Shown here in pieces: positions 1-10,274 of a stretch of DNA of 64,000 nt; the first letter of the stretch is position 1, and each line of letters opens with the position of its first letter. Where the stretch lies: the NCBI RefSeq assembly GCF_000204055.1, contig NW_006768767.1, forward strand, positions 1 through 64,000, in the 5' to 3' direction. Both the position numbers and the translations under genes were made by a program. Source of the DNA: Melampsora larici-populina 98AG31 (lineage: Eukaryota; Basidiomycota; Pucciniomycetes; Pucciniales; Melampsoraceae). Under the pieces are notes generated by a model, which was given only the letters and a program-made list of their open reading frames with translations, was not told the DNA's origin and did not search any database.

Positions 1-202
1 AAAAGAAAAAAAAAAGAGGGGCGCCGCCCCGCGCTGCAAGACGGCACGCGCTGTTAGACGCACTATGCGAACAGTTTCAATCAGAATTGCTAGTTGCATG
101 TGCTTGCACTTGATCAGATATTGAATGGGGATCGTCATCTTGCAAAGAGTTGAAGGTGGTTGATTGACCTATCACAAAAAGAGATATGTGAGCAATTTAT
201 AA

Positions 203-2185
203 TTAGATTCTTTCAATGAAACAAAAAACCATAATGTCACCTGATTCTTTTGTTGAATGCATGTGAGTTGGTCCTTCAATCAAAAGTTGTGGGTAACGAG
301 TTTTGAAGTGTGTGTTGTATGTGGTTTTGATGCTGGCTTGAAGGGAATCTGGCGTCTTTTGCAAGTCCAAATCAGTTTCATTGTTGCTGCGCGCCGAGTA
401 TACCAAGGGATAAGGGATAAGTGCGCCAATCAGCTGGGACTCGAGTGCATTTGATGAGTTTGAAGGTGTTTTGAAGCACATTGGTCCTTCGTCATCTGAA
501 GCGGGGGTTGCACTTCGGGATACACGGATTGTACCGTACAATCTGGATCTAGTATGTTGATGTTCGGAAATTGTTTGTTGTGATAAAGACTTTGGTGGGG
601 CTGGAGATTTTGCCTCAGTATCTGAAGGGGGAGTAACACTTCTGGACACACGGACTGCACCATACATTCTGGATGTGGTATGTCGACTTTTGCAGATTAT
701 CTGTTTGAGGTGTAATGATTGTTGAGAGTTACCCGATGATGAGGACTGATCTGTGGCCATAACAGTATCAAGCCACCTAGACGAATTTGTGGAGCGGAAC
801 TTGTTTTGCAATTTTGAAGGAGTCGCAGGTGATTCAGGCTGAACTAAAGTGGTTGTGGAACTTGGAGGGGAGACCAGATTGGGCGAGGGCACAGGAGTGT
901 TGTTGGAATGAAGTACCGCCCTTTTGAGATGTTCGCGCAAAGTTTTTAACTTTCCTAAAGCTGCTTCCTCGCATATGTCATCCCAGCCATCATGCTCGCG
1001 TGCGTCCAGAATCCAATCGACAATGCCAAGAACTCCGAATTTTCCACGCCGGAGGTCACCGCGTGCTATTATATCTGCGCCAATTACATTGAGAAATTTG
1101 GACTCGATGTTCTGCCACAGTTCGCCTTTGTTGTATTCCGAGGGGCACGGGAACTGACAAGGTTGTGTTATCTCGGAGGCGACGTAGTCGGAAGCTACAC
1201 CAATGGGGATAGATGAAGGGAGGGGGTCCAATTCACGTATTTCCTGAATTGTTGCAACCCATTCAAGTGCAATCTCTTGTGAGTGTGATTCAGGGGAATC
1301 TACTCCTGGCGTTGACGATATTATCAAGTTTTCAGCTTGGTATTTCGGACTAGACGGACAGATTTCGGGTGATGAATCGATTTTTGTCTTCTTGGTCCTG
1401 GAGTTGCGCATTGGTGATTGGGCGATATCATCCCATACTACTGGAGTGGGGTAAGGTGATTTTTGAGTGGTTGCAGACAGACGCGCAGAGCGGCGGGGAA
1501 TGTTGGCGATTACTCGCCCATCCTCTGGAGGTGTCCATTCACGCTTCCCATTCTGATTGGTTGAGTGTTGCAATTTTGGGTCTATTGCTTCACTCCGGGC
1601 TGAGTATGAAACTTCCGTCTTGTCAAGATACGAAGATGGGTCCAGGATTGAGTCATGGATGTGCTTGGATGGTAAGAGTTCTTTGTGAATTGCTTTTTGT
1701 ACAAAGACCAACAGATCAGTATATATATGATGGGTAGAAGAAATTGGAGCACTTAACATACCTGGAACCTCGATGGCAACTACGTTCCAAACCGCTTCTA
1801 ACGCTGAATGCAAGGGATATGACATGGCCATACTGTGCAACCATACATCAACCACTTCGGCGACTTGACCCAGGTCCTCCAGATAACACTGCATCTTGGC
1901 TCGCACATTACGAGGATTAATTGGAGTCAGCATGCTTGTGATATGGCCTTGATGAATGCCTTGAGAAGGTGTTTTGCAATTGCGGTGTGGAAGAGAAGAG
2001 CTATAATTGAAGCTATCCGAAAAGGAGCTAAGCAAGAAGCAAGGATTATTGATCGATGTAGATAACTGGGCAAGGAAACTAATGAGCAAGCAAAAGAGAT
2101 GATTGGGTGATAGGGAGGATTGTGAAAGATACAGCAAAGCAGTGGTAAAATGAGGAAAAGTTTGTTGAGATGGTGGTGGATCCAA
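203..2185 (-). CDS. Hypothetical protein, 660 codons open, low-complexity C-terminal half
   Basis: I do not recognise this protein. The frame is open for 660 codons. The first ~85 residues are hydrophobic, Ser/Leu-rich and look like translated leader, so Met86 (plus-strand position about 1930) is a more natural start. A helical block lies around residues 86-140 and another, with an LRRGKFGVLGIVDWI-like stretch, around 360-420. The rest is rich in Ser/Pro/Thr, with basic patches (PRRSARLS) that could be nuclear signals. The C-terminal part carries a motif twice, YGxxRVSRSxTPxSD, about 35 residues apart. A good donor (GTATGTTAAG) at 1761 and an AG at 1693 bound a 69-nt stretch that is a multiple of three, so an in-frame intron may hide in the frame. 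Neighbours are mobile DNA, so it may be a host orphan gene or an element passenger. Confidence 0.5.
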   Translation of the reverse strand: MDPPPSQQTFPHFTTALLYLSQSSLSPNHLFCLLISFLAQLSTSINNPCFLLSSFSDSFNYSSSLPHRNCKTPSQGIHQGHITSMLTPINPRNVRAKMQCYLEDLGQVAEVVDVWLHSMAMSYPLHSALEAVWNVVAIEVPGMLSAPISSTHHIYTDLLVFVQKAIHKELLPSKHIHDSILDPSSYLDKTEVSYSARSEAIDPKLQHSTNQNGKREWTPPEDGRVIANIPRRSARLSATTQKSPYPTPVVWDDIAQSPMRNSRTKKTKIDSSPEICPSSPKYQAENLIISSTPGVDSPESHSQEIALEWVATIQEIRELDPLPSSIPIGVASDYVASEITQPCQFPCPSEYNKGELWQNIESKFLNVIGADIIARGDLRRGKFGVLGIVDWILDAREHDGWDDICEEAALGKLKTLREHLKRAVLHSNNTPVPSPNLVSPPSSTTTLVQPESPATPSKLQNKFRSTNSSRWLDTVMATDQSSSSGNSQQSLHLKQIICKSRHTTSRMYGAVRVSRSVTPPSDTEAKSPAPPKSLSQQTISEHQHTRSRLYGTIRVSRSATPASDDEGPMCFKTPSNSSNALESQLIGALIPYPLVYSARSNNETDLDLQKTPDSLQASIKTTYNTHFKTRYPQLLIEGPTHMHSTKESGDIMVFCFIERI

Positions 2186-2997
2186 TTAAAAGTTTGGACC
2201 AATGTGGTTTCTTGAGGCAAGGATTCTATGGCCCCGAGTCCATCATAGTCAGCTCTAATTTTGTTCGGGTTGCCTTGGGACTTAGTACAGTTGTCATAAT
2301 CCATATGTACTCATGAGGAAAAGTTCAGTATTTCCATCAATCGGGTCTCACATTTCTTTGTGGGGCGAGTTTTTCTTTTTGTTACTTTATTTCTATTTCA
2401 TTTTATTTTAATCTCATATTTTGTATTCCCTCGTGTATGTACATTCTGTTAGTATCGGGAGGAAACGGATTTTTGGATGAAGAGATAATTCTTCATTACC
2501 AAAATTTTGTTTCCGTTGGGGGAATCCATTCCCCCATCTCTCCTTGGTACCTGATCATTTGGGTACCGAGTCCGCCCGGTCAATGAGTTCCTAGTTCCTT
2601 TTTCATGGAATTACATACGCAGGTGCCGTCGTTCCTTTGGGCACCTGCTACATACACTTACTTAGTCCCCTTAACCCAATACACTCAAATGCATCGCATT
2701 TTGAAATTTTATATTGAATCGCTTGTAGTGGTTGCGATTAATAATTTACATCGCATGTACAGCGAGCAATGTAAAGGGTTGAGTCGCACAGATGCTAGTC
2801 ATGCATTTGAATCTGAGCGATGTTACATCACATAAAGTTACATCACAAAGGATCCATGCAATGTGAAATCACAGCGTAATTGAATCACATGAACCCTTGC
2901 GATCCAACCTCGCATGCGATGTTGAATCACTTCCAGGACAACCTACTCAAAATCACATCCTTATTACATCACACAGCACGGATGTGATTGAACATCA
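2186..2997. other. Non-coding stretch with clustered ATCACA motifs
   Basis: No gene is visible. From about 2820 to 2997 the hexamer ATCACA (mostly as ACATCACA or AATCACA) recurs roughly eight times on the plus strand at irregular spacing. It abuts the truncated 3' end of the copia element. A short inverted pair, AGGTGCC/GGGCACCT, lies at 2621-2646. It could be a degenerate terminal or satellite-like sequence; no function is claimed. Confidence 0.35.
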
Positions 2998-3525
2998 CAA
3001 GTCCCAGTGCTTTGTGCTGGTGCATACCACCATGCCATTTAAAAATGTTCCCGGTGAGGTGTAACCAGTAGTCAAACATCTATCATGACGGTCTTCAGCC
3101 CAATCAGAGTCAGAGAACCCGCTGATGGTGGCTGAGCCACCCAGTACTAGACGTAGATCAATGGTGCAGAGGAGATAGTTCAAGACACAAATAGCTGATA
3201 TCCAGCGTGAATGAGAAGGATCACGCAGGAATTGCAAAAGTCGACTGACTGCAAAGGAGATGTCCGCTCTGGTGCATTGAGCCACCCATAGCAGCGCACC
3301 AATGAGACTAGGAAAGTGACCAGGAGACTTTGGTTCATCCACAGTTCTTGGTTTGAGGTCTTTGAAGGCAGAGTCATCAGGAGCGGCAACCTTCAGAGAG
3401 TTAAAAGGGAGGAATTTTTGGGCAAGTTCATGAATGTAGTGTGACTGAGAGACAAAGAGCTTCCTGGCAGGTATGTCGCGACTGATGTCAAGCGACAAAA
3501 AGTGAGTTAATTCTCTATTTGACAA
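2998..3525 (-). pseudogene. Copia RT thumb and start of RNase H, truncated
   Basis: This continues the RT frame after the stop at 3559. It contains FPSLIGALLWVAQCTRADISFAVSRLLQFL, the usual copia connection motif, and then GFSDSDWAEDRHDRCLTTGY, which carries the first RNase H Asp. It ends at CTSTKHWDL, where the family continues into the motif carrying the next acidic residue, so the RNase H is cut off at the element's 3' boundary. Confidence 0.85.
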
Positions 3526-3558
3526 GATCTCAAACTTTCCTGAGATGGATTGAACTAT

Positions 3559-4944
3559 TTAGTCCACAAACGAGTCTTCGCCAACAATTGCAAGATCATC
3601 AACATGAACTGTAACAGCGCCCACGAGTTTACCTTCTAACAGACGGTAGTACAGAGTTGGGTCATATTTGGACTGGATGAGGTTGAAAGTGATCAGAACT
3701 TTGTGGAGAGCGGTGTTCCACAACCAAGGTGATTGCTTCAGACCATACAAGGAACATTCCAATTCACATACCCAGTCAGGATGTTGTGAGTCTTTGTATC
3801 TGGGAGGCTGAGACATTAGGATTGGCTTGTCAAGACCTGAGTTGAGAAAAGCTAATTTGATGTTGACTTGTCGTCCACGCCACTTTTGTGAGGCAAGAAG
3901 CGAGAAAATTAATCTAAGAGTTTCAATACGAGTAGTTGGAGAAAAGACCTCAGAATAATCAACACCCTGAACCTGAGAGTATCCCATTGCCACCAGACGG
4001 GCTTTCAGTTTGTCAAGGGAGCCATCAATGTTACATTTGACCTTGAAAACCCACTTTGACTTGATGATGTTCCTCTTAGCAGGACAAGGGATGAGTTTCC
4101 ACGTTTGCATTCCAATGAGAGTTGAGAACTCAGCATCAGCAGCAGATAGCCATTTCGATTTGTTTGGCGACCAGAGTAACTGCTTCCAAGTACGGGGAGT
4201 ATCAAGATCAGTGACTTCAGTGGTTACTGCTCCAGCCCAGTTACCAAGCCTGTCTGGCGGCTTTGTGCTACAACCCGACCATCTAGTGGGTTCAGTCGGT
4301 GTTTTCACAGGCTTCTTACTGCGAGATTTACCCAAAGTCTTAGGTTGAGTATCAACACGAGGTGACTGGATAGGGTCAGAAGCAGATGGAGGAGCTGGAG
4401 CTGGAGGAGGAAGCTGTTGAGGTTGAGGATCTGGCAATGGTGGAGTCTGATCAAAAATGGACTCAGTAGGAGACGGGATGATAATGACACAAGGTGGGTC
4501 CGGAGGTGGTAAGCTCATAGGTTCAACAGGAAGTTGAGAAGTCGGAAGGAGAGAGGAAGATGGAGATGATGGAGTGGGAGACTTAGGCTGGAGTGGAGGA
4601 GTAGGAGGAGGCGTCCTAATGGGGCGCCTATGAGGTCCATGGATGGAGCTGGAGAGACATCGGTCCCTGAGTGCCCTTTGTTCTCCATCCATGAGAACAG
4701 GGAGTGGAGAGGGAGAGGTGAAGTCTAACGGCCAAGGGAGATTGGCTTCAATGATGGGAGGCAACGGTTGAGAGATCTTAGAAGCGTAAGGAAAGTAGTC
4801 ATGACAAAAGATAACATCCCTGGATTTCACCGTCTTTTTATGACGAAGATCCCATAGGACATATCCATTACCATCAGGCAGATACATGAGTAGGACTGCT
4901 AATTGAGCCTTGGGATCAAGCTTTTTCCTGTTTGCTTCAGGCAC
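3559..4944 (-). pseudogene. Copia reverse transcriptase (RVT_2) with proline-rich linker
   Basis: 461 codons are open. Residues 1-60 are the integrase C-terminal part (GNGYVLWDLRHKKTVKSRDVIF). Residues 90-230 form a Pro/Ser-rich linker. From about residue 265 the RVT_2 domain begins (TWKLIPCPAKRNIIKSKWVFKVK, then ARLVAMGYSQVQGVDYSEVFSPTTR). The position of the first catalytic Asp is Asn (QVNIKLAFLN), and the second motif is VHVDDLAI. The domain ends at an in-frame TAA; the same frame then continues into LSNRELTHFLSLDI, so this is one gene split by a nonsense codon. Confidence 0.85.
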
Positions 4945-5029
4945 TTTGAAGTAGGCCTGACACCCAAAATGGTATAAGCTTGTAGGGGGAGGATCCGGAA
5001 GGGAGGGTAGCGAGTCCGAGCACTGCCAG

Positions 5030-5200
5030 CATAGATGCCTTGGGTTGAGAAATCCGAGGCATCATTGGAGGCAAATCCTTGGACAGACCTTGTCCAAGGT
5101 TTTTGCCCTGAGAATTTCCTCGGATCAAAACCTCGGGAAGATTCTGTCTGAGGTTGTGCATCCAAGGATACCTCGGATTACAAAATCCGAGGTAAATATG
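5030..5200. mobile_element. MITE-like palindromic insertion inside copia integrase
   Basis: The ends are imperfect inverted repeats of about 40 bp: the left end reads CATAGATGCCTTGGGTTGAG and the reverse complement of the right end starts CATATTTACCTCGG, followed on both sides by AATCCGAGG. A second inverted pair (CCTTGGACA/TGTCCAAGG) lies inside. The 171-bp block interrupts a copia coding region in which no such sequence is expected. No transposase is encoded. The exact target duplication is unclear. Confidence 0.65.
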
Positions 5201-5493
5201 TTGGTGGTTGAGGAGCAGAAACCAGATGGGGTACGGCACGGGATGGAGTTGATGGTATGGGGGAGGTATCTAAGAGCATCTGCCCAAAATGATTTAGGCA
5301 TAGATGCACTGATGAGTGAACATTGTAGATGATTTCCTATGGTGCGGTTTGATCTTTTGGAATCACCGTTCAATTCAGGGGAGTGTGGAGGACCAGCGGA
5401 GTGAGCAATGCCTTGTTCTTGCATAAAAGTTTCCATTGCAGCATTAAGATATTCACCACCGTTATCAGTGTGTAGCTTCTTAACTTTAAACAA
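5200..5493 (-). pseudogene. Copia integrase core fragment
   Basis: The translated block starts with KLHTDNGGEYLN, which carries the second catalytic Asp of the DDE triad and the GGE signature. It continues through PPHSPELNGDSKRSNRT and the FWADALRYLPHTINSIPCRTP motif typical of copia integrases. The catalytic Glu expected in NGxxERxNRT is Lys, so strand transfer should be abolished. The reading frame runs into a palindromic insertion at 5030-5200 that separates it from the integrase C-terminal and RT part. Upstream (5494-5700) the frame is degraded. Confidence 0.85.
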
Positions 5494-6180
5494 GGTGAGA
5501 TTAAAGAATATTCAGCAAAAAAGATTTGAAAAAGATAACAACTTCAGATTTCAGCTTGAGAGGGAATATAGTCGTATATTTGGAGCAATCATCAATGAAA
5601 GTGACAAAGTATTTGAATCCTTCTCAGGAAACTGTCTCAAAGCTAGCTACATCAGAGTGAATCAAGTCACCAGGTCCAGAAGAGCAATAAGGACTTCAAG
5701 AATGGAAAGACATGCAAGACATTTTCCCTTCAACACAAGTGGTACACTGTTGCACATCAATAGCATTCATGATAGATAGGGAAATGTTGTGTGACTTGAG
5801 AATTGCTTTCAAAGGGCAAACACCCATATGAACTAACCGGATATTCCAATCAAAGAGACTAATGTCAGCTTTGCTTGTAAAGCATGAGACAGAAGATGAG
5901 GAATCCACCTTCTCTGGAAGATAATATAAGTTACCACGTCGAGCACCAGTGCGGACCGGCTTGGACGTCAGGATGTTGTTGCCATCATAGAAGACTTTGC
6001 AGCTTTCTTTGGTGAAAACCACAGTGAGTCCATCGTCACACAGAGAGGAAACAGAGAGGAGTGGTTCTTGCAGAGCCGGGACAAGAAGAGAAGAGTGAGC
6101 CACTACTCCAGATAAATTGGGAAAAAAGATGACATTTGTGACAACTGGTCCTTTGCTTCAATCTCATTCTCTACAAATGA

Positions 6181-7099
6181 AAGTTTCCAATCGAAGTATT
6201 TTCTTGTGGTTTAGTTTTGAAATTAATCAATATTCCTTTGGTTCAATTCACTGATTCATGATCAGCTTCTATTCTGTCATTACCAACTTGTGATCTTAAA
6301 TTATCTTGTATTGATTATGTTGTATCAAGTTACAGACTCAGGGAATTCTTTGAGAACTAAGATAGTTTGTCCTCTGCTCCCATGTGTCCAAATTTGACAT
6401 GATCCTCAGCCATGATTTAAAATTATTTGTTTGGTCAACAACAGGAGGCATTGCAACTTGTTCCTTGCAGTGGCTTGCAACTGATGCAATGTCAACTTGA
6501 GCATAATTAAGTCAGTTTTAAGTTGTGAACTCTTATAGCTTGGGTTGACAGAGAGCACTACATAAACCACCAACCCCCATCTCAACTCAACAGTCCTTAC
6601 TGTGATACCAACAGATAAGAGCCTTGGTGGGATTTCAATGGGCTTCCGCATATGATCATGCAATAAATAAACCCACAAGTCATAAAGAACAATAAAGGTG
6701 AATGGTGTTAAAGGCTTCAATGTACGCTGTGCAGTTAAGGTCAAGGCTTAGGATTCAAGAAATTATTTAGGAGAAATGTGTAGGGGGAATTCTAAAATTT
6801 TGCTGTCTATTGGGATATAGGATTAATTATTACCAGATCCCACTTTTTGACAAGACTATCTCTTGTCCTTAGATCTGAATGATTTCTATTCTCCCCATTT
6901 TTAGATGTGAAGTGTTGTGTTTGACCCATGTATTGATTTAGAGAGGTTCACCATAACCCATAGAACTGCTTCACTTCACTTTTGATTTCGATTTTCGACT
7001 TTCTTCATCCAAGCTTTAAACTACGACAACATCAAAAACAAAATCCAAACGAAAAGAAACAGTCAAAACCCAGCAACAGATAAACAAAACTCAATTGAG
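6181..7099. other. Intergenic, possible 5' remnant of the copia element and NFU1 promoter
   Basis: Frames at 6406-6744 (minus) have no recognisable domain and may be degraded gag or leader of the copia element. From about 6960 the sequence becomes A-rich with CAAAC and AACAG runs, as in the 5' untranslated regions seen next to other genes here. No TATA box can be assigned with confidence. Confidence 0.3.
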
Positions 7100-8284
7100 A
7101 TGTTAAAAAACTTGGTCAATCAAAGACAATCTATCAAAAAGATCAAGATCAATCAATCGAGGCAAACCACGATCAATCTTATCAATCATCATAGTACTTC
7201 ATTCTCAACCAGTTCGACTTCATTTCAACCCACAACATTAATCTTCACTCAATCTAAACTACGCTCCCTATCTCCAAGACTCGTCAATCCCTTATCCTCA
7301 CTCTTCAATTGTAAGTTTAAATATCTGAAATCAACACATCCACAAACCAAAAACCAAGCCAAAAACGCACCAATCGCACTCTACTTATCGAATACGAATA
7401 CTCATGATTGTTTCATTTTCTTTCAATCGATTTCCAAAAAAAACCCTTAGCAAGATCGATTTTCATCCAAACCGAAACCACTCCCAATCCAGATGCATTA
7501 AAGTTTATACCAGGAGTCCCCGTGATGGGAAAGAGCAATGGAACTCTAGAATTCTTATCCAACTCAAACCCAAACTCATCACCCTTAGCCAAATCATTAT
7601 TCAAGATCCCAGGTATCAAATCTTTATTCTTTGGTCCAGATTTTATAAGTATCAATAAAGACGAAGAAACGAATTGGTCGATCATCAAACCTGAAATTTA
7701 TTCTTTAATGATGGAATTCTTTAGTTCAGGTCAACCTATCTTAACTGATGAATCAGAGGGTAATCAAGGTCCTGAAGATACTAGAGTACTGGAATCGGAT
7801 TCTGAGGTGATTGCTATGATCAAAGAATTATTAGATACCAGAGTTAGACCTTCTATCCAAGAAGATGGTGGCGATTTAGAGTATAAAGGGTTTGATGAAG
7901 AAACTGGTGTGGTGACTCTTATGTTAAAAGGTAGTTGTAGAGGTTGTGATAGTAGTACGGTAACACTCAAGAGTGGTATCGAAAGGATGTTGATGCATTA
8001 TATTCCAGTGGGTTTTTTTGCTTTTAGTTTCTTTGTGAAAATCACGTTGGAAATCTTCAAACTGATTCATCGTTTTGCATTCTTTTTTTTGTTTAGGAGG
8101 TTCAAGCCGTAGAACAAGTCTTGAGTGAAGAAGAAAAAGTAGCCAATGATGAATGTAAGTAATCATATTTGATTTTTTTGTCTTGACACAATTTTTTACT
8201 CACTTCTTTTGATTTATCTTTGATACTATAGTTTCCAAATTCGAAGAAAGATTAAGATCAGGTGGAAAAACAGTCTCGATTTGA
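7100..8284 (+). CDS. NFU1: NFU1-type mitochondrial iron-sulfur cluster protein
   Basis: Four exons join in frame: 7100-7310, 7451-8007, 8097-8154 and 8232-8284 (292 aa). Donors are GTAAGT, GTGGGT and GTAAGT; acceptors are TTAG, TTTAG and TATAG. Residues 1-70 are Ser/Thr/Asn/Arg-rich with few acids, as in a mitochondrial presequence. From about residue 75 the Nfu N-terminal domain follows (FIQTETTPNPDALKFIPG). From about 185 the NifU C-terminal domain follows (VRPSIQEDGGDLEYKGF), with the cluster-binding motif GSCRGCDSS, Cys233 and Cys236. In the known family the homodimer holds a 4Fe-4S cluster through these cysteines and delivers it to lipoyl synthase and respiratory proteins in the matrix. 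The length matches the family. The last two exons complete the NifU fold (YIPEVQAVEQVLSEEEK), so an unspliced frame would lose them. Confidence 0.96.
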
Positions 8285-8910
8285 ATCAAAACCACATCTT
8301 GATCCTTGCACATTCATGAAATCATTTCCCTCATCCATCTTAACTACACATAAATCACAAATCTACTTTCCTATCAAACTATTTCACCTCATTCAAAGTT
8401 TTGTATAATGCTTTTGTTTGTTTGTTTCACAATCATCATCTTCAATGGAACTGATTTCGTTCAAAATTTTTTGAGTAACTTGTAAAGTGCATCAAGTCTA
8501 TTGTGAATCAATCCTACATTTGTATTCAGTGCTTTGGAAAGATTGCATTCATCATCAATTCTCAGAAGACGGTCGTACCTCCAACAATGACCACAGTAAG
8601 ATATCACCAGACCGAGAGCTCTACTCACGCGTGAACAGCACTGTGATTTGTGCGTTTATGGAAAATGGATGATGGTCTTATCAAGCTAGAGAATCATTTC
8701 GTGGTGTATAATGCGGTGAGAACGAGGCGTGCAATGATGAGAGGTTTCACCCTTTATATTTCAAAACTAAGAAAGCAACAAAACTCGAAAAACCCGTAAG
8801 CAGTCTGGTTTCTATTCAGTCCTCCAACACTCATTCTGACTTGACTGAATCTCTCCCTCGGAACCGATGAAAGAGAGTTTAAAGGTCCTTCGCTCAAAAC
8901 CATCACTACG
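8285..8910. other. 3' flank of NFU1, no gene seen
   Basis: A T-rich 3' untranslated region follows the NFU1 stop to about 8480. The rest shows only a short unsupported frame (8487-8672). I see no RNA gene and no clear terminator. Confidence 0.4.
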
Positions 8911-9003
8911 TACAGTCAAATCGGAAAAGCTTGACCGATTTTGCCCGCAAAACTCGAGCAATTTGGCGGGGAATTTGTGACAAGCTTTTCTGGTTTGACT
9001 GTA
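8911..9003. mobile_element. Tc1/mariner-type MITE, 93 bp
   Basis: A TA dinucleotide flanks each end. The left terminus reads CAGTCAAATCGGAAAAGCTTG and the right terminus is its inverted counterpart with two mismatches. The element is about 89 bp between the TAs and non-coding. TA duplication with CAGT-type ends fits the Tc1/mariner superfamily. The larger element at 62522-63429 shares the CAGTC start. Confidence 0.75.
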
Positions 9004-9586
9004 TTTATCACAGATAGGTTGGAAATCGAACCTGTGCTTTCTTGTTCACGTTTGGTTTGTCGTTCTTGATACGGATGTGGTAGTTTGAATAGATCAACTT
9101 AAGAAAGTGTGAAACGTTTGAAACAAATTGATAAAAACAATCAAAGGTAAAAGGATTAAAGAAGAAAGGAAAGTTGGAACCCAAACCCAACATTATAAAC
9201 CAAGCCGAACGAATCAAAAAGAACTCAACAAGTCAAACCATCAAAAGGGTACTTAATTATGTGCATTCAATCAATCAAAAAACCGTTTCGATACTTATTA
9301 GAATGAAAATTGAATAAAATCATCAACAATGAAATGATAAATTCAAGAAAAAAAAGAAACAGAAGTAAAAGAAATAAAACCGATTCAAAATCACAAAACC
9401 AATCCGATTCCAATTCCAAAACAAAAAAACCACATGAAACAAATCAATCAATCAATCAAAATCACAATAAAGAAAACAAAATAGATAAAGTGAAAAATAA
9501 AAAGAAACCTGATATAAAAAGTAAAAAAAAAACGATGGAAAACAAAAAACAAAAAAACATAAAATGTAGAATCGAAGTGAATCAGA

Positions 9587-10024
9587 TCACATCACAAGAC
9601 AACAACCAGCACCAGCAGCTTGTGGAGCATAAGGATCTTCTCCTTTACCTAATGGACCCCAAACAGAAGGCACCAAATAATCTCTAGTAGTTTTACAAAA
9701 CCTAATCAAACTAAACCGCCCCACCAAAAAAAAAGAAAACCCAGTGAGCGATTGTTTGAAAGAAAGAGAGAGAAAAATGAAACGAATTTACTTTGAACTA
9801 GCTTCAGAGACTCTGATCCTAGGTCGATCTAAATCTTCTCTTAACCTTTGATTATGTTCAGTTAACCTTCTTAATTTCAATTCTGACATCGATTGTCTAG
9901 AAAAAAGAAAAGAAAAAAGAAAAAAAATCGAGAAAGAAAAAGAAAAGAGTTAGTTTTTGATCGATTGAAGATTTGAGTTTGTCTTTTGAGAAGAATCGAT
10001 TTACTTTTGTGGTCGTGATAACAT
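9587..10024 (-). CDS. Heterotrimeric G protein gamma subunit (Ste18-like)
   Basis: Three short exons, 10024-10005, 9896-9792 and 9701-9587, give 79 aa. Donors are GTAAAT (both) and acceptors are CTAG and TTAG. The protein has a short N-terminus (MLSRPQK) and a coiled-coil-forming helix ([20 protein letters not shown]) that would pair with the beta subunit. The [16 protein letters not shown] and GKGEDPYAP blocks are typical of fungal gamma subunits. It ends in CCLVM: Cys76 in a CaaX box ending in Met predicts farnesylation, and the preceding Cys75 predicts palmitoylation. In the family, beta-gamma sits on the plasma membrane and relays pheromone or nutrient receptor signals to MAP kinase and cAMP pathways. 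Each exon is too small to stand out as an open frame, and an unrelated open frame runs antisense across the last exon. The identification rests on motif order plus the CaaX end. Confidence 0.9.
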
Positions 10025-10238
10025 GATGAAAAGTTATGAAGAAGATAAAAAAAGTTAATAAGAGATACGCGTTCTAATAAGTTTGATTGTTCTTGTTGTT
10101 TGTTTGTAGGTTGATGATGATGATGGTTCGTTTGATGATTCGTTTGAAAAAGTGTTGATTTGAAAGATTTAATTTCGTTTGGAGTTTAGAAAACTATTAA
10201 GCCAAAAAAAACAAAAACTAAATTAACTTAAATACTTC

Positions 10239-10274
10239 ATTATGTACAGTTAACTTAAATCAATTGTACATAAT
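10239..10274. repeat. Perfect 10-bp inverted repeat upstream of the G gamma gene
   Basis: ATTATGTACA at 10239-10248 is matched by TGTACATAAT at 10265-10274, with a 16-base spacer. It lies about 215 bp upstream of the G gamma start codon. It could be a dimeric regulator site or chance in AT-rich DNA. Confidence 0.4.

Larger units (their letters stand above)
2998..6180 (-). mobile_element. Decayed Ty1/copia retrotransposon (pol remnants)
   Basis: Read on the minus strand, the copia pol order is present but broken: a GAG-pre-integrase and zinc-knuckle part (about 6103-5696, with WNIRLVHMG and CTTC), integrase (5493-5200), a proline-rich linker, reverse transcriptase (4944-3559) and an RNase H-proximal part (3525-2998). 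The order integrase before reverse transcriptase identifies Ty1/copia. Decay is visible. The integrase block has NGDSKRSNRT where the family has an E in the NGxxE motif. The first RT aspartate (family motif near LDVKxAFL) is Asn in VNIKLAFLN. The second motif reads HVDD rather than YVDD. A TAA stop at 3559-3561 splits RT from RNase H. The 3' end stops before the later RNase H acidic residues. No paired LTRs are seen. It is not autonomous. Confidence 0.9.

Noticed and set aside
1..60. GC-rich GCGCCGCCCCGCG at the window start as a hAT terminus
   Set aside because: It resembles the CCCCGC ends near 31.4 kb but no paired terminus or target duplication is visible.
9310..9687. 125-codon plus-strand open frame rich in Lys/Asn
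   Set aside because: It is A-rich low complexity and overlaps, antisense, the last exon of the G gamma gene, which has clear motifs and splice sites.
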